Assembly (NCBI RefSeq): GCF_040518285.1
Contig: NZ_CP155449.1
Coordinates: 2,604,001-2,668,000, forward strand
Reading direction: 5' to 3'
Length of the DNA stretch: 64,000 nucleotides
DNA from: Knoellia sp. S7-12
GTDB lineage: Bacteria; Actinomycetota; Actinomycetes; Actinomycetales; Dermatophilaceae
Part shown: positions 50,828-64,000 of the stretch, in pieces
Position numbering within the stretch: the stretch's first letter is position 1
Layout: every line of letters begins with the position of its first letter
Notes under the pieces: generated by a model
The model's database searches: none
What the model saw: the letters and a program-made list of their open reading frames with translations, nothing else
What the model was told of the DNA's origin: nothing
Program-made: the position numbers and the translations under genes

Positions 50828-51796
50828 ATGGACGCGTTCAGTGCTGTGCTCGACGGCCCCCGGGCTCGAGGCGCCTTCCTGTTGCGCATCGTGCTGGCGG
50901 CGCCGTGGGGTGTGCGGATCGAGGACGAGGCTCCGCTCACGGTCATCACCATCGTCACCGGCAGCGCCTGGGTCCTTGACGACGACGGTGAGCGACTGCG
51001 CCTTCGCGCTGGCGACGTCGCCCTCATCCGCGGTCCACGGCCCTACCTCTTCGCGGACTCCCCGGACACTGCGCCCCAGGTGCGCGTTGACACGGACCAG
51101 CACTGCTGGTCGATCGAGGGCGGCCGCAGCCTTGCCGACGAGATGAGCCTCGGAGTGCGGACCTGGGGCAACACCGACCTCGCTGCCGCCGATGCGACGG
51201 TCTCGCTCGTCGGTGCCTACGACCTGACCAGCCAGATCACTCCGCTGCTCGTCGGGCTCCTCCCCCGCACGGCCGTCATCCGTGGCGGCGACTGGACCTC
51301 GCCGGTGCGCGACCTGTTGGTGGCTGAGGTCGGACGCGACGCCGCCGGCCAGGGCGTCGTCCTCGACCGGCTCCTCGACCTCGTGCTCATCGAGGCGCTG
51401 CGGCACTGGTTCACCACCCGCGCCGACGATGCTCCGACGTGGTGGCTGGCCGCGGAGGACGATCTCGTCGGTCCGGCAATCAGGGCCATGCAGACCGATC
51501 CGGCGCGCGGCTGGACGGTCGACGCTTTGGCCCGGCACACCGGCATGTCACGGGCGGCGTTCGCCCGGCGCTTCCACGAACTCGTGGGGACGCCGCCGAT
51601 GACATTCCTCACCCAGTGGCGGCTCTCGCTCGCCGCCGATCTGCTGCGGGACACCGATTCCACCATCGCCGCGGTCGCGCGCGACGTGGGCTACGGCGGC
51701 CCGTTCGCGCTGAGCGCGGCATTCAGCCGACGCTACTCAGCCAGCCCGACGGCATACCGAAAGAACGTGCGCGCCCGCACCCGCCACCCAGCCTGA
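50828..51796 (+). CDS. AraC family transcriptional regulator (cupin type)
   Basis: The 322-residue protein has an AraC_binding_6/cupin domain (GAFLLRIVLAAPWGVRIEDE near residue 20, RLRAGDVALIRGPRPYLFAD) and a C-terminal HTH pair (GWTVDALARHTGMSRAAFAR, then VARDVGYGGPFALSAAFSRR). The ATG at 50828 has TACAGT six bases upstream (50816-50821). It faces the NmrA/DUF1772 genes and is the likely regulator of that unit. The inducer is unknown. Confidence 0.9.
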   Translation: MDAFSAVLDGPRARGAFLLRIVLAAPWGVRIEDEAPLTVITIVTGSAWVLDDDGERLRLRAGDVALIRGPRPYLFADSPDTAPQVRVDTDQHCWSIEGGRSLADEMSLGVRTWGNTDLAAADATVSLVGAYDLTSQITPLLVGLLPRTAVIRGGDWTSPVRDLLVAEVGRDAAGQGVVLDRLLDLVLIEALRHWFTTRADDAPTWWLAAEDDLVGPAIRAMQTDPARGWTVDALARHTGMSRAAFARRFHELVGTPPMTFLTQWRLSLAADLLRDTDSTIAAVARDVGYGGPFALSAAFSRRYSASPTAYRKNVRARTRHPA

Positions 51797-51836
51797 AAGT
51801 CCGACGGATTGCGCAATAAGTCGGAGATTGGATCTG

Positions 51837-54746
51837 TCAGAGCGGGACGACGTTGACGAGCTTGGGGGCTCGCACGATGACAGTGCGCACTCCCCCGGCG
51901 GTGGCCTCGATGACCTTGGGCAGGGCGAGCGCCAGCGCGCGCAGCTCGTCCTCGCTGATGTCGGACGCGACCTCGATGCGATCACGCACCTTGCCCTTGA
52001 TCTGGATGACGCAGGTGACGGAGTCGTCGACGAGCAGCGCCGGGTCCGCGACGGGGAAGTCCTCGTGGGTCAGCGACTCCTCATGGCCCAGGCGCGACCA
52101 CAGCTCCTCCGCGATGTGCGGAGCGAGTGGCGCCACCATGAGGACGATCTGCTCGGCGGCCTCTCGCGGGACGGCGTCGAGCTTGGTCAATGCGTTGTTG
52201 AACTCGATGAGGCGGGCGATGGCCGTGTTGAAGCCGAGCTCGTCGTAGTCACGCCGCACCGCATCGATCGTCCGGTGCAGCACCCGTGCCGTCGCGTCAT
52301 CGATCGGGCCGTCACTGACCCGCACCTCGCCGCTCTCTTCGTCGACGACGTTGCGCCAGAGCCGCTGCAGGAATCGCTGCGACCCGACGATGGCCCGGGT
52401 GTCCCACGGTTTGCTCTGGTCGAGCGGGCCGAGACCCATCTCGTAGAGCCGCAGCGTGTCGGCACCATAGGCGGCATACATGTCGTCGGGCGACACCATG
52501 TTCTTGAGTGACTTGCCGATCTTGCCGAACTCACGTGTCACCGCCTGGCCCTCCCACATGAAGCTCGGGTGGCCGTCGTCGCCGATGACCTCCTCGACCT
52601 CGGTCGCCTCGACCGGCTGGCCACGATCGTCACGGAAGGCCGCAGCCTGGATGTAGCCCTGGGCAAAGTACTTCCGGAACGGCTCCTCGCTCGACACATG
52701 GCCGAGGTCAAAGAGGACCTTGTGCCAGAAGCGCGCATAGAGCAGGTGCAGCACGGCGTGCTCGACACCGCCGATGTAGAGGTCGACACCACCGGGGTCA
52801 CGGGTGCCTGCGGGTGCGCCGTCAACGGCGGTGTCGCGCGGCCCGATCCAGTACTCCTCCGTCGCGGCCGAGACCAGCTCTTCACGGTTCTCGGGGTCGA
52901 GGTAGCGCAGGTAGTACCAGCACGATCCGGCCCAGTTGGGCATCGTGTTGGTCTCACGGCGATAGCTCTGCACGCCGCGACCGTCGCCGAGGTCCAGCTC
53001 GACGTTGACCCACTCGGCGACCCGGCCCAGCGGAGGCTCCGGGGAGCTCTGCGCGTCCTCGGGGTCGAAGGTCCGCGGGCTGTAGTCAGGAACCTCCGGC
53101 AGCTCGATCGGCAGCATGGACTCGGGCACACCATGGGCGGTGCCGTCCGCGTCGAACACGATGGGGAACGGCTCACCCCAATAGCGCTGACGCGAAAACA
53201 GCCAGTCGCGCAACTTGTAGCTGACCTCTCGACCACCATGACCGTGCTCCACGAGCCAGTCGATCATCGCGGCCTTGGCCACGGTGATCGGCTTGCCGTT
53301 GAGGTCGATGGTGTCGTTCGCGGAGTTGATCGCCGGCCCCTCACCGGTGAACGCCTCGTCCTCGGGGTGACCCTGCGTCGGCTGCACGGTGCGGATCCGG
53401 GGCAGGTCGAAGACATCGGCGAAGTGCCAGTCGCGCTCGTCCTGGCCCGGCACGGCCATGATCGCACCGGTGCCGTAGCCCATGAGGACGTAGTCCGCGA
53501 CAAAGATCGGGAGCTGTGCACCCGTGGCCGGGTTCGTGGCATAGGCGCCGGTGAAGACACCGGTCTTGTCCTTGCCTTCGATCTGACGCTCGACGTCGCT
53601 CTTGCGAGAAGCCGCACGCCGGTATGCCGTCACTGCAGCTTCCGGGGTCGACTCGCCACCGGTCCAGGTCGAGTTCGTCCCGTCGGCCCACTCCCCATGC
53701 TCGATCAGGGTGTCGACGATCGGGTGCTCCGGCGCGAGGACCATGAAGGTCGCACCGAACAACGTGTCGGGGCGCGTCGTGAACACCTCGATCGGACTGG
53801 TGCCCTCGGGCGCGCCCACGACCGGGAACGCGACGCGCGCGCCGTGACTGCGGCCGATCCAGTTGCGCTGCATGGCCTTGACCTTGTCCGGCCACTCCAC
53901 GCGGTCCAGATCATCGGCCAGACGGTCCGAGTAGTCGGTGATGCGCATCATCCACTGACGCAGGTTGCGCTTGAAGACGGGGAAGTTGCCGCGCTCGGAG
54001 CGACCGTCGTTGGTGACCTCTTCATTGGAGAGCACCGTGCCCAGCCCGGGACACCAGTTGACCGGCGCCTCGGAGGCGTAGGCCAGGCGGAACTCGCTCA
54101 GCACGCCCTCACGCTCGCCAGCCTCGAGATCGGCCCAAGTGCGGCCGTCGGGCAGGTCGCGAGTTCCGGACTCGAACTGCGCCACGAGCTCGGCGATGGG
54201 GCGGGCCCGGCCTCGGCTCCCGTCCGGGCGCTGGGCGTCGCGGTCGTACCAGGAATTGAAGATCTGCAGGAAGATCCACTGCGTCCAGCGGTAGTAGTCG
54301 GGGTCCATGGTCTGGATCGACCGACGCTGGTCCAGCCCGAGTCCGAGCCGGCGCAGCTGGCGCGCCATGATCACGATGTTGGCCTCGGTGGTGATGCGCG
54401 GGTGCTGACCGGTCTGGACGGCATACTGCTCCGCCGGCAGACCGAAGGCGTCGTAACCCAAGCAGTGCAGGACGTTCTTGCCCAGCATCCGGTGATAGCG
54501 CGAGAAGACATCCGTCGCGATGTAACCAAGTGGGTGACCGACGTGCAGGCCGGCACCGCTGGGGTAGGGGAACATGTCGAGGACGAGCAGGCGTCCCCCG
54601 GCACGAGTCGCGACCGCATCGGGGTCGGCGAACGGGCCGTCGGGGTTGGGCGCGTTGAACGTGCCGCTGGCCTCCCAACGGTCCTGCCATGCCAACTCGA
54701 TCCGGTCGGCCAGCTGCGCCGTGTAGCGGTGCGCCGTCTCGCTCAT
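51837..54746 (-). CDS. leuS: Leucyl-tRNA synthetase
   Basis: The 969-residue protein is class I LeuRS. Seen: [20 protein letters not shown] (HIGH-like near residue 60), an editing domain, [15 protein letters not shown], and the KMSKS-equivalent KIGKSLKNM near residue 750. It loads tRNA-Leu. The ATG at 54746 is preferred to the upstream frame start at 54797. A Leu-rich leader peptide and terminator upstream indicate leucine-tRNA-dependent attenuation. Confidence 0.97.
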   Translation of the reverse strand: MSETAHRYTAQLADRIELAWQDRWEASGTFNAPNPDGPFADPDAVATRAGGRLLVLDMFPYPSGAGLHVGHPLGYIATDVFSRYHRMLGKNVLHCLGYDAFGLPAEQYAVQTGQHPRITTEANIVIMARQLRRLGLGLDQRRSIQTMDPDYYRWTQWIFLQIFNSWYDRDAQRPDGSRGRARPIAELVAQFESGTRDLPDGRTWADLEAGEREGVLSEFRLAYASEAPVNWCPGLGTVLSNEEVTNDGRSERGNFPVFKRNLRQWMMRITDYSDRLADDLDRVEWPDKVKAMQRNWIGRSHGARVAFPVVGAPEGTSPIEVFTTRPDTLFGATFMVLAPEHPIVDTLIEHGEWADGTNSTWTGGESTPEAAVTAYRRAASRKSDVERQIEGKDKTGVFTGAYATNPATGAQLPIFVADYVLMGYGTGAIMAVPGQDERDWHFADVFDLPRIRTVQPTQGHPEDEAFTGEGPAINSANDTIDLNGKPITVAKAAMIDWLVEHGHGGREVSYKLRDWLFSRQRYWGEPFPIVFDADGTAHGVPESMLPIELPEVPDYSPRTFDPEDAQSSPEPPLGRVAEWVNVELDLGDGRGVQSYRRETNTMPNWAGSCWYYLRYLDPENREELVSAATEEYWIGPRDTAVDGAPAGTRDPGGVDLYIGGVEHAVLHLLYARFWHKVLFDLGHVSSEEPFRKYFAQGYIQAAAFRDDRGQPVEATEVEEVIGDDGHPSFMWEGQAVTREFGKIGKSLKNMVSPDDMYAAYGADTLRLYEMGLGPLDQSKPWDTRAIVGSQRFLQRLWRNVVDEESGEVRVSDGPIDDATARVLHRTIDAVRRDYDELGFNTAIARLIEFNNALTKLDAVPREAAEQIVLMVAPLAPHIAEELWSRLGHEESLTHEDFPVADPALLVDDSVTCVIQIKGKVRDRIEVASDISEDELRALALALPKVIEATAGGVRTVIVRAPKLVNVVPL

Positions 54747-54795
54747 GTCATTCCTGCCTGTTCGATGACTCTGCCCTGCACGGGTGGATGCCCAC

Positions 54796-54822
54796 AAAAA
54801 AGCCCCTCACACAGGAGGGGTT
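54796..54822 (-). terminator. Attenuator terminator before leuS
   Basis: On the minus strand CCCCTC-CTGTGT-GAGGGG is followed by CTTTTTT. It lies between the leader peptide and the leuS start, so it can stop transcription when leucyl-tRNA is plentiful. Confidence 0.8.
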
Positions 54823-54848
54823 CGCCGCGGTGACGTCCGGGTGGATCG

Positions 54849-54887
54849 TCAGCGCGGCTGCGGAAGAAGCTGTTGCAGCCTGGCCAT
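54849..54887 (-). CDS. Leucine leader peptide of leuS
   Basis: ATG 54887, preceded by TAGTCT six bases upstream (54894-54899), encodes MARLQQLLPQPR and a stop. Three of 12 residues are Leu, two of them consecutive CTT codons, which are rare in this GC-rich DNA. Stalling here when leucyl-tRNA is low would favour an antiterminated transcript. A classical attenuator is inferred from layout; RNA folding was not computed. Confidence 0.7.
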   Translation of the reverse strand: MARLQQLLPQPR

Positions 54888-54929
54888 GAGGACAGACTAT
54901 CGCAGGGCTACAGATGGCCCCAAATGAGA

Positions 54930-54956
54930 AATGGCCCGCCATAGTGGCGGGCCATT
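54930..54956 (-). terminator. rRNA operon terminator
   Basis: AATGGCCCGCCA-TAG-TGGCGGGCCATT forms a perfect 12-bp stem just downstream of the 5S rRNA on the minus strand. Confidence 0.85.
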
Positions 54957-54970
54957 CCTTGAATGTTTGT

Positions 54971-55087
54971 CCGGCTGCGTCCTACTCTCCCACACCGTCA
55001 CCAGTGCAGTACCATCGGCGCTGAAGGGCTTAGCTTCCGGGTTCGGAATGGAGCCGGGCGTTTCCCCTTCGCTATGACAGCCGAAAC
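54971..55087 (-). rRNA. 5S ribosomal RNA
   Basis: On the minus strand the sequence begins GTTTCGGCTGTCATAGCG and ends GGACGCAGCCGG, with CCGAACCCGGAAGCTAAG in the middle, the 5S core. Ends are accurate to a few bases. Confidence 0.93.
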
Positions 55088-55227
55088 TCTATGGAGATGT
55101 GGTTGTTCTTCCCCCCGTTTGTCACGCACCGGGTTTCACCCTTTGTGGGGGTGGTGGTGTGTGTGGGGGGTTCCCGACCGTATCTCGGGAACTGCACAGT
55201 GGACGCGAACGCAACTTTTTAGTGTGT

Positions 55228-60219
<4,992 letters not shown>

Positions 60220-60530
60220 TGTTCACAAACCCAACCCCCAAAAGAGGTTGGATAAAACTGAACCCAATAAAGGGTTGTCTACCCAGCTGAGCAAGAACAA
60301 CCAGCAAAAAACACTGTTTGATCATTGTCAACCAAAGGATAATCGAAAAAGAACAACCACTCATCACCCACAAAGGCGAATCGCAGCCACCCTCAGACGA
60401 GGTTAATTGGCATCGATTTTTGACACGCTGTTGAGTTCTCAAGGATCGGACGCACACCACCACCCAGCCCATCAGGGCCAGACTCAGGGGCAACTCTCCA
60501 AACTTACCCGCGGCCACACTTGGGAGTCAA
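60220..60530 (-). promoter_or_regulatory. rRNA operon promoter and leader
   Basis: A -35 TTGACT (60525-60530) and -10 TAAGTT (60501-60506), spacer 18, face the 16S gene. The leader holds CCTTGAGAACTCAACAGCG, the actinobacterial antitermination-like element, and several T-rich stretches. A second TTGACA near 60330 may be another promoter or processing site. Confidence 0.75.
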
Positions 60531-60907
60531 ATCCGTTGGCCGCTGGCGAGCGGCCCGGATCTGATCACGCTTGGATCTTCGCGGGGTGTTCACCTTAGCA
60601 GCCTCTCGGCCGCTTCCCAAACCTGCCGTTCCCGGCGAGCTGGGCTGGATGAAACTTCCCAACCGCGGCTCCCGAAGGTGCCACACCGTTCGCGACGTTT
60701 CCGTCGTGTCGAACTGTTGGGGTCTGCCCCGGGACCGGCCTACGTCGTGTTTGGCACAAGGCCTCACACCGTGGTGTCCGTTCCTCCCTGTCGGGCTGAC
60801 GTGCAGAACATTAGAGGACGCCTTGGCCAGAACACAAATCGGGTGACTCACACGTGCGACTGGACGGCACGGCATACCGAAAAGCCTTGCAGGACAGCGG
60901 AACTCGC
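60531..60907. other. Region upstream of the rRNA promoter
   Basis: About 380 bases without a supported gene. Further rRNA promoters are plausible here but no convincing -35/-10 pair was fixed. No terminator with a T-run was found after the DUF4396 gene. Confidence 0.4.
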
Positions 60908-61120
60908 TCAGTGGTGGAACTTGTGAACCACAGCGTGACCCTTGCCCCGCGCGATGAGCCATCGGTTGACGGGCACGGTGACGACGAAGGCCACCGCAAA
61001 GGCGACCGCCAGGGCGCCCCAGAAGAGCCAGGACGTGAGGCCCGCATCCATGGCTCCCGGCACCACGAGCATGATCGCGTTGTCGATGACCCGGTCCGGG
61101 TGTCCTGAGTGCTCTGTCAT
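60908..61120 (-). CDS. Small DUF4396-like membrane protein
   Basis: The 70-residue protein has two hydrophobic segments (DNAIMLVVPGAMDAGLTSWL and WGALAVAFAVAFVVTVPVNR) and ends in the conserved RWLIARGKGHAVVHKFHH tail of DUF4396, a short version of a family usually about twice as long. The His-rich end and the upstream copper-repressor-like operator suggest metal homeostasis. The ATG start is 61120. An upstream minus-strand frame to 61265 is not used. Confidence 0.7.
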   Translation of the reverse strand: MTEHSGHPDRVIDNAIMLVVPGAMDAGLTSWLFWGALAVAFAVAFVVTVPVNRWLIARGKGHAVVHKFHH

Positions 61121-61132
61121 GACTCGTCGAGC

Positions 61133-61151
61133 TATACCCCACGGGGGTATA
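61133..61151 (-). promoter_or_regulatory. CsoR/RcnR-like operator
   Basis: TATACCCC-ACG-GGGGTATA is a perfect inverted repeat with the TACCCC...GGGGTA pattern of CsoR-type metal repressors. It lies 12 bases upstream of the DUF4396 gene start. Confidence 0.75.
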
Positions 61152-61300
61152 TTCCGCCTGGCTCCCGCGCCTGCCGTGAGGGGCCCAGCCGCTCAGTCGG
61201 GGGAAAGTGACACGTCTTGGCCTCCAAAAGCAACTATTTGCCCTACCGTGTGCGACTAGCACCAAGGACGGCGTCGTCCAACCGAGCGAGGGGAACAGCG

Positions 61301-63163
61301 ATGGTCACATCGAGGCACAGTCAGGTGGGCACGCCCACGGACCCACGAGCCGGGCGCCACCGGCACCGAGTGCTTGTCGGTGTCCTGAGCATCCTCGGGT
61401 TGCTGGCGGCCCTCCTTGTCGGAGGCACGGGTGCCCGGGCCGACACACCGAAGGAGGAGACGACGCTCACCGTCGCGGTGTCGCAGGAGGTCGACTCACT
61501 CAGCCCGTTCCTGGCGGTGCGCCGGATCACCACTGCCCTCGGTCGCCTCACCTACGACTTCCTCACCAACTACGACCCGAAGACCGGCAAGACCATCCCG
61601 GCGCTCGCCGAGTCGTGGAAGACCTCGCCCGATGGCCTCACCTGGACCTACAAGATCCGTGAGACCAACTGGACTGACGGCAAGCCCGTGACCGCCGAAG
61701 ACGCTCGCTGGACCTTCGACACGATGATGAAGGACGAGGCCGCCGCCACAGCGAACGGGAACTTCGTCGAGAACTTCGAGAGCGTCGCCGCACCCGACCC
61801 GCGGACCCTCGTCGTCAAGCTCAAGGCACCTCAGGCGACGATGCTCGCGCTCGACGTGCCGATCCTGCCCAAGCACAAATGGGAGAGTGTCGGCGACTAC
61901 TCGAAGTTCAACAATGACCAGGAGTTCCCCATCGTCGGGAACGGGCCTTGGATCATCAGCGCCTACGAGGTCAACAGCTCGATCACCCTCGTCCCGAACA
62001 AGAAGTTCTGGCGAGGTGCTCCCAAGTTCGACAAGCTCGTCTTCCGGCACATCGATGATCAGGACGCGCAGGTCGAGGCGCTCAAGGCCGGCGAGGTCTC
62101 CTTCGTCTCGGGCCTGACGTCGGCCCAGGCAACCTCCCTGGAGAGCGTCGACAACATCACCGTCAACAAGGCCTCGGGCAAGCGCTTCCAGGCCATCACC
62201 ATCAACCCGGGCGCCAAGCTCCAGGACGGCACCGAGTTCGGTGACGGCAACAAGGCGCTCGAGGACCCTGTCGTCCGCGAGGCCCTGGTGCACACCATCG
62301 ACCGCGAGGCGATCTACAAGACCGCTTACGGCGGCTTCGGTGAGGCCAACGGTGGCTACATCCCGTCCCGCTACAAGGACTACCACTGGGAGCCCACCGA
62401 CGCCGAGCGCATCGGCTTCGACATCGCCAAGGCCAACCAGCTGCTCGACGGCGCCGGATACGCAAAGGGCTCCGACGGCATACGCGCCAAGGGCGGTCAG
62501 AAGCTGTCCTTCCGCTTCAACGTGCACAACGACACCCCGCAGTACGTCCAGGCCGCCGAGATGATGCGCGAGTGGGCCAAGGAGGCGGGGATGGAGCTCA
62601 AGGTCGAGCCGGTCTCCGAGGTCGGTGCCCTGCTCGACGCCGGGACCTACGACATCCTCACGACCGGCTGGAGCGTCAACCCGGACCCCGACTACATCCT
62701 CGGGATCAACCGGTGCTCCGGACTGCCGGCGAAGATCGGCGGGCCCTACCTGTCGGACGCCTACTACTGCAATGCCGAGTACGACAAGCTCTATGCCCAG
62801 CAGCTCGCCGAGCTCGACACCACCAAGCGCGCCGAGATCGTCAAGGAGATGCAGAAGGTCCTCTACAAGGACAACATCTTTGTGGTCTGGGGCTACGCGG
62901 ACGCGCTGGAGGCCTTCCGCGGCGACGTCATCGAGAAGATGACCCCGCAGCCGGACCCGGGTGGCAACTACGACAGCCAGGACGGCTACTGGAGCTGGTG
63001 GTCGGCGCTCCCTGCCGGTACCAAGTCGGCGGCGGACTCGGGCGGCACCAGCGGCAACAGCGGTCTGATCCTCGGAGTCGGCGCGGGCGTGCTCGTGGCG
63101 CTCGGCGGAGCGCTCCTGCTCGTCCGCCGACGCGGCGGTGCCGCTGCGGACGAGCGGGAATAG
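61301..63163 (+). CDS. Peptide/nickel ABC transporter substrate-binding protein with C-terminal membrane anchor
   Basis: The 620-residue protein is a SBP_bac_5 (DppA/OppA-like) binding protein. It has a Sec-type signal segment (VLVGVLSILGLLAALLVGGT near residue 25), then LTVAVSQEVDSLSPFLAVRR, FLTNYDPKTGKTIPALAESW, GDYSKFNNDQEFPIVGNGPW, and AAEMMREWAKEAGMELKVEP. The last 35 residues form a Gly/Ser linker and a membrane helix (LILGVGAGVLVALGGALLLV) with a basic tail, so it is anchored by this helix instead of a lipid. The ATG at 61301 has GAGGGGA upstream. The permease gene follows after seven bases. Substrate probably an oligopeptide. Confidence 0.88.
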   Translation: MVTSRHSQVGTPTDPRAGRHRHRVLVGVLSILGLLAALLVGGTGARADTPKEETTLTVAVSQEVDSLSPFLAVRRITTALGRLTYDFLTNYDPKTGKTIPALAESWKTSPDGLTWTYKIRETNWTDGKPVTAEDARWTFDTMMKDEAAATANGNFVENFESVAAPDPRTLVVKLKAPQATMLALDVPILPKHKWESVGDYSKFNNDQEFPIVGNGPWIISAYEVNSSITLVPNKKFWRGAPKFDKLVFRHIDDQDAQVEALKAGEVSFVSGLTSAQATSLESVDNITVNKASGKRFQAITINPGAKLQDGTEFGDGNKALEDPVVREALVHTIDREAIYKTAYGGFGEANGGYIPSRYKDYHWEPTDAERIGFDIAKANQLLDGAGYAKGSDGIRAKGGQKLSFRFNVHNDTPQYVQAAEMMREWAKEAGMELKVEPVSEVGALLDAGTYDILTTGWSVNPDPDYILGINRCSGLPAKIGGPYLSDAYYCNAEYDKLYAQQLAELDTTKRAEIVKEMQKVLYKDNIFVVWGYADALEAFRGDVIEKMTPQPDPGGNYDSQDGYWSWWSALPAGTKSAADSGGTSGNSGLILGVGAGVLVALGGALLLVRRRGGAAADERE

Positions 63164-63169
63164 GCCCGC

Positions 63170-64000
63170 ATGGCGGAAATCGTCCCGAGCGGCCTGGCCC
63201 CGCACCTCGAACAGGAGGTGCGGGACCAGCCCGTCGGCATGGCGGATGGACCCCGCAAACGGGACCGTGACGGCTTGCGCCGTACCGCGGCATACGTCGG
63301 TCAAAGGTTGCTTGGTGCAGCGGTCTCGCTGCTCGCGGTGATCTTCACCAGCTTCTTCCTGTTCCGGATCGTGCCGGGCGACCCCGTGCGGGTCATGACC
63401 CACGGGCGACCCGTGACCATCGAGCAGAAGGAAGCTCTCGCACGCGAGTTCGGGCTCGACAAACCGCTGCTCGAGCAGTTCGTGAGCTACCTGCTGGGGG
63501 TGCTCCGCTTCGACTTCGGCGAGTCGTTCCAGTACAACCGGCCCGTCCTGAGCATGGTTGGCGAACGGCTCGGACCCACCCTTCTGCTCGTCGGCGCCAG
63601 CCTCATCGTGTCCACCCTGCTCGGCTTCTGGCTGGGAGTGCAGGGTGCCTGGAAGCACGGCAGCACGGCCGACCGGGTCAACACCGGGGTTGCGCTGACG
63701 CTGTGGTCGGTGCCGAGCTTCTGGCTGGGCCTCATCCTCATCGTCGTCTTCGGCTCAGGGCTCGGATGGTTCCCGACCTCAGGGATGAAAACGCCCGGGG
63801 TGGAGGGTTTTGCGGCCGTCGTCGATATCGCGCACCACTTGGTGCTGCCCCTCGTGACGCTCGTCGCCGTGGTCTATGCCCAATACCTCATGGTGATGAG
63901 GTCCTCGCTCCTCGACGAAATGGGGTCCGACTACCTCGTGACCGCGCGTGCGAAGGGTCTGCGCGACAGCGAGGTCAAACGCCGGCATGCCGTGCCGAAC
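63170..64000 (+). CDS. ABC transporter permease (DppB-like), 3' truncated by the window edge
   Basis: The frame runs from ATG 63170 with no stop to the end of the window (277 codons, against about 330 expected). A basic N-terminus of about 40 residues precedes the first helix (LLGAAVSLLAVIFTSFFLFR), then IVPGDPVRVM, LEQFVSYLLGVLRFDFGESF, TLLLVGASLIVSTLLGFWLG and SVPSFWLGLILIVVFGSGLG. The last residues (EMGSDYLVTARAKGLRDSEV, followed by KRRHAVPN) are the EAA loop that contacts the ATPase. It is the DppB/OppB-type half of a peptide importer that pairs with the binding protein upstream. Confidence 0.92.
   Translation, partial: MAEIVPSGLAPHLEQEVRDQPVGMADGPRKRDRDGLRRTAAYVGQRLLGAAVSLLAVIFTSFFLFRIVPGDPVRVMTHGRPVTIEQKEALAREFGLDKPLLEQFVSYLLGVLRFDFGESFQYNRPVLSMVGERLGPTLLLVGASLIVSTLLGFWLGVQGAWKHGSTADRVNTGVALTLWSVPSFWLGLILIVVFGSGLGWFPTSGMKTPGVEGFAAVVDIAHHLVLPLVTLVAVVYAQYLMVMRSSLLDEMGSDYLVTARAKGLRDSEVKRRHAVPN

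Noticed and set aside
52569..54833. 754-residue open frame antisense to leuS
   Set aside because: Shadow of leuS; composition is typical of antisense frames in GC-rich genes.
54747..54900. T-box upstream of leuS
   Set aside because: No T-box sequence or specifier stem was seen; the leader peptide model fits better.
61496..63658. 720-residue open frame antisense to the peptide-binding protein and permease
   Set aside because: Shadow frame spanning two clear genes on the other strand.

Overview
The window is 64 kb of high-GC chromosomal DNA from an actinobacterium. A Micrococcales lineage such as Intrasporangiaceae is my best guess from gene content and rRNA style, but I could not run a 16S comparison. 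Support comes from the very high GC, GTG starts, a B12-dependent ribonucleotide reductase behind nrdR, lexA facing a LysM-type cell-division gene, a 16S-23S spacer without tRNAs, a SAM-IV-type riboswitch and many genes that look leaderless.

Layout. Positions 1-13.5 kb hold a membrane-anchored protein (partial), an AraC regulator, a two-component system, a VOC protein, two very large ATP-binding LuxR regulators and a three-gene membrane/acetyltransferase operon. Position 13.6 kb carries a lone contractile-tail sheath gene. Positions 15.7-16.9 kb hold an SRPBCC operon behind a promoter flanked by two copies of one palindrome. Positions 17-26.9 kb look accessory: a NERD nuclease-like protein, a PLD-helicase-DUF3427 protein, an IS110 element, a phosphotransferase, a lone Ada zinc domain, membrane proteins and a probably frameshifted gene.

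Positions 27-30.8 kb hold nrdJ and nrdR with NrdR-box-like palindromes. Positions 31-36.6 kb carry small enzymes, a lipoprotein and an AlkZ-like protein. Positions 36.9-38.3 kb form the SOS control point: a LysM protein and lexA diverge around three SOS boxes. Further on are a sirtuin, a LysR regulator, a P450, comEC-comEA, plsY, degV, a SAM-riboswitch-controlled class V aminotransferase, an AraC/NmrA/DUF1772 unit, leuS with a leader-peptide attenuator, one rRNA operon (16S-23S-5S, minus strand), a DUF4396 gene with a CsoR-like operator, and the start of a peptide ABC transporter operon that leaves the window.

Cross-cutting signals. (1) The octamer GTATGCCG occurs about 43 times on the two strands by hand count, far above chance, and in one place as an inverted pair that makes a terminator-like stem. 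(2) A TANNNT-like -10 box sits exactly six bases before the start codon of many genes, which indicates leaderless transcripts. (3) Short leader ORFs with this promoter precede leuS and lexA. (4) A 32-codon remnant of a second MalT-like regulator lies at 658-753.
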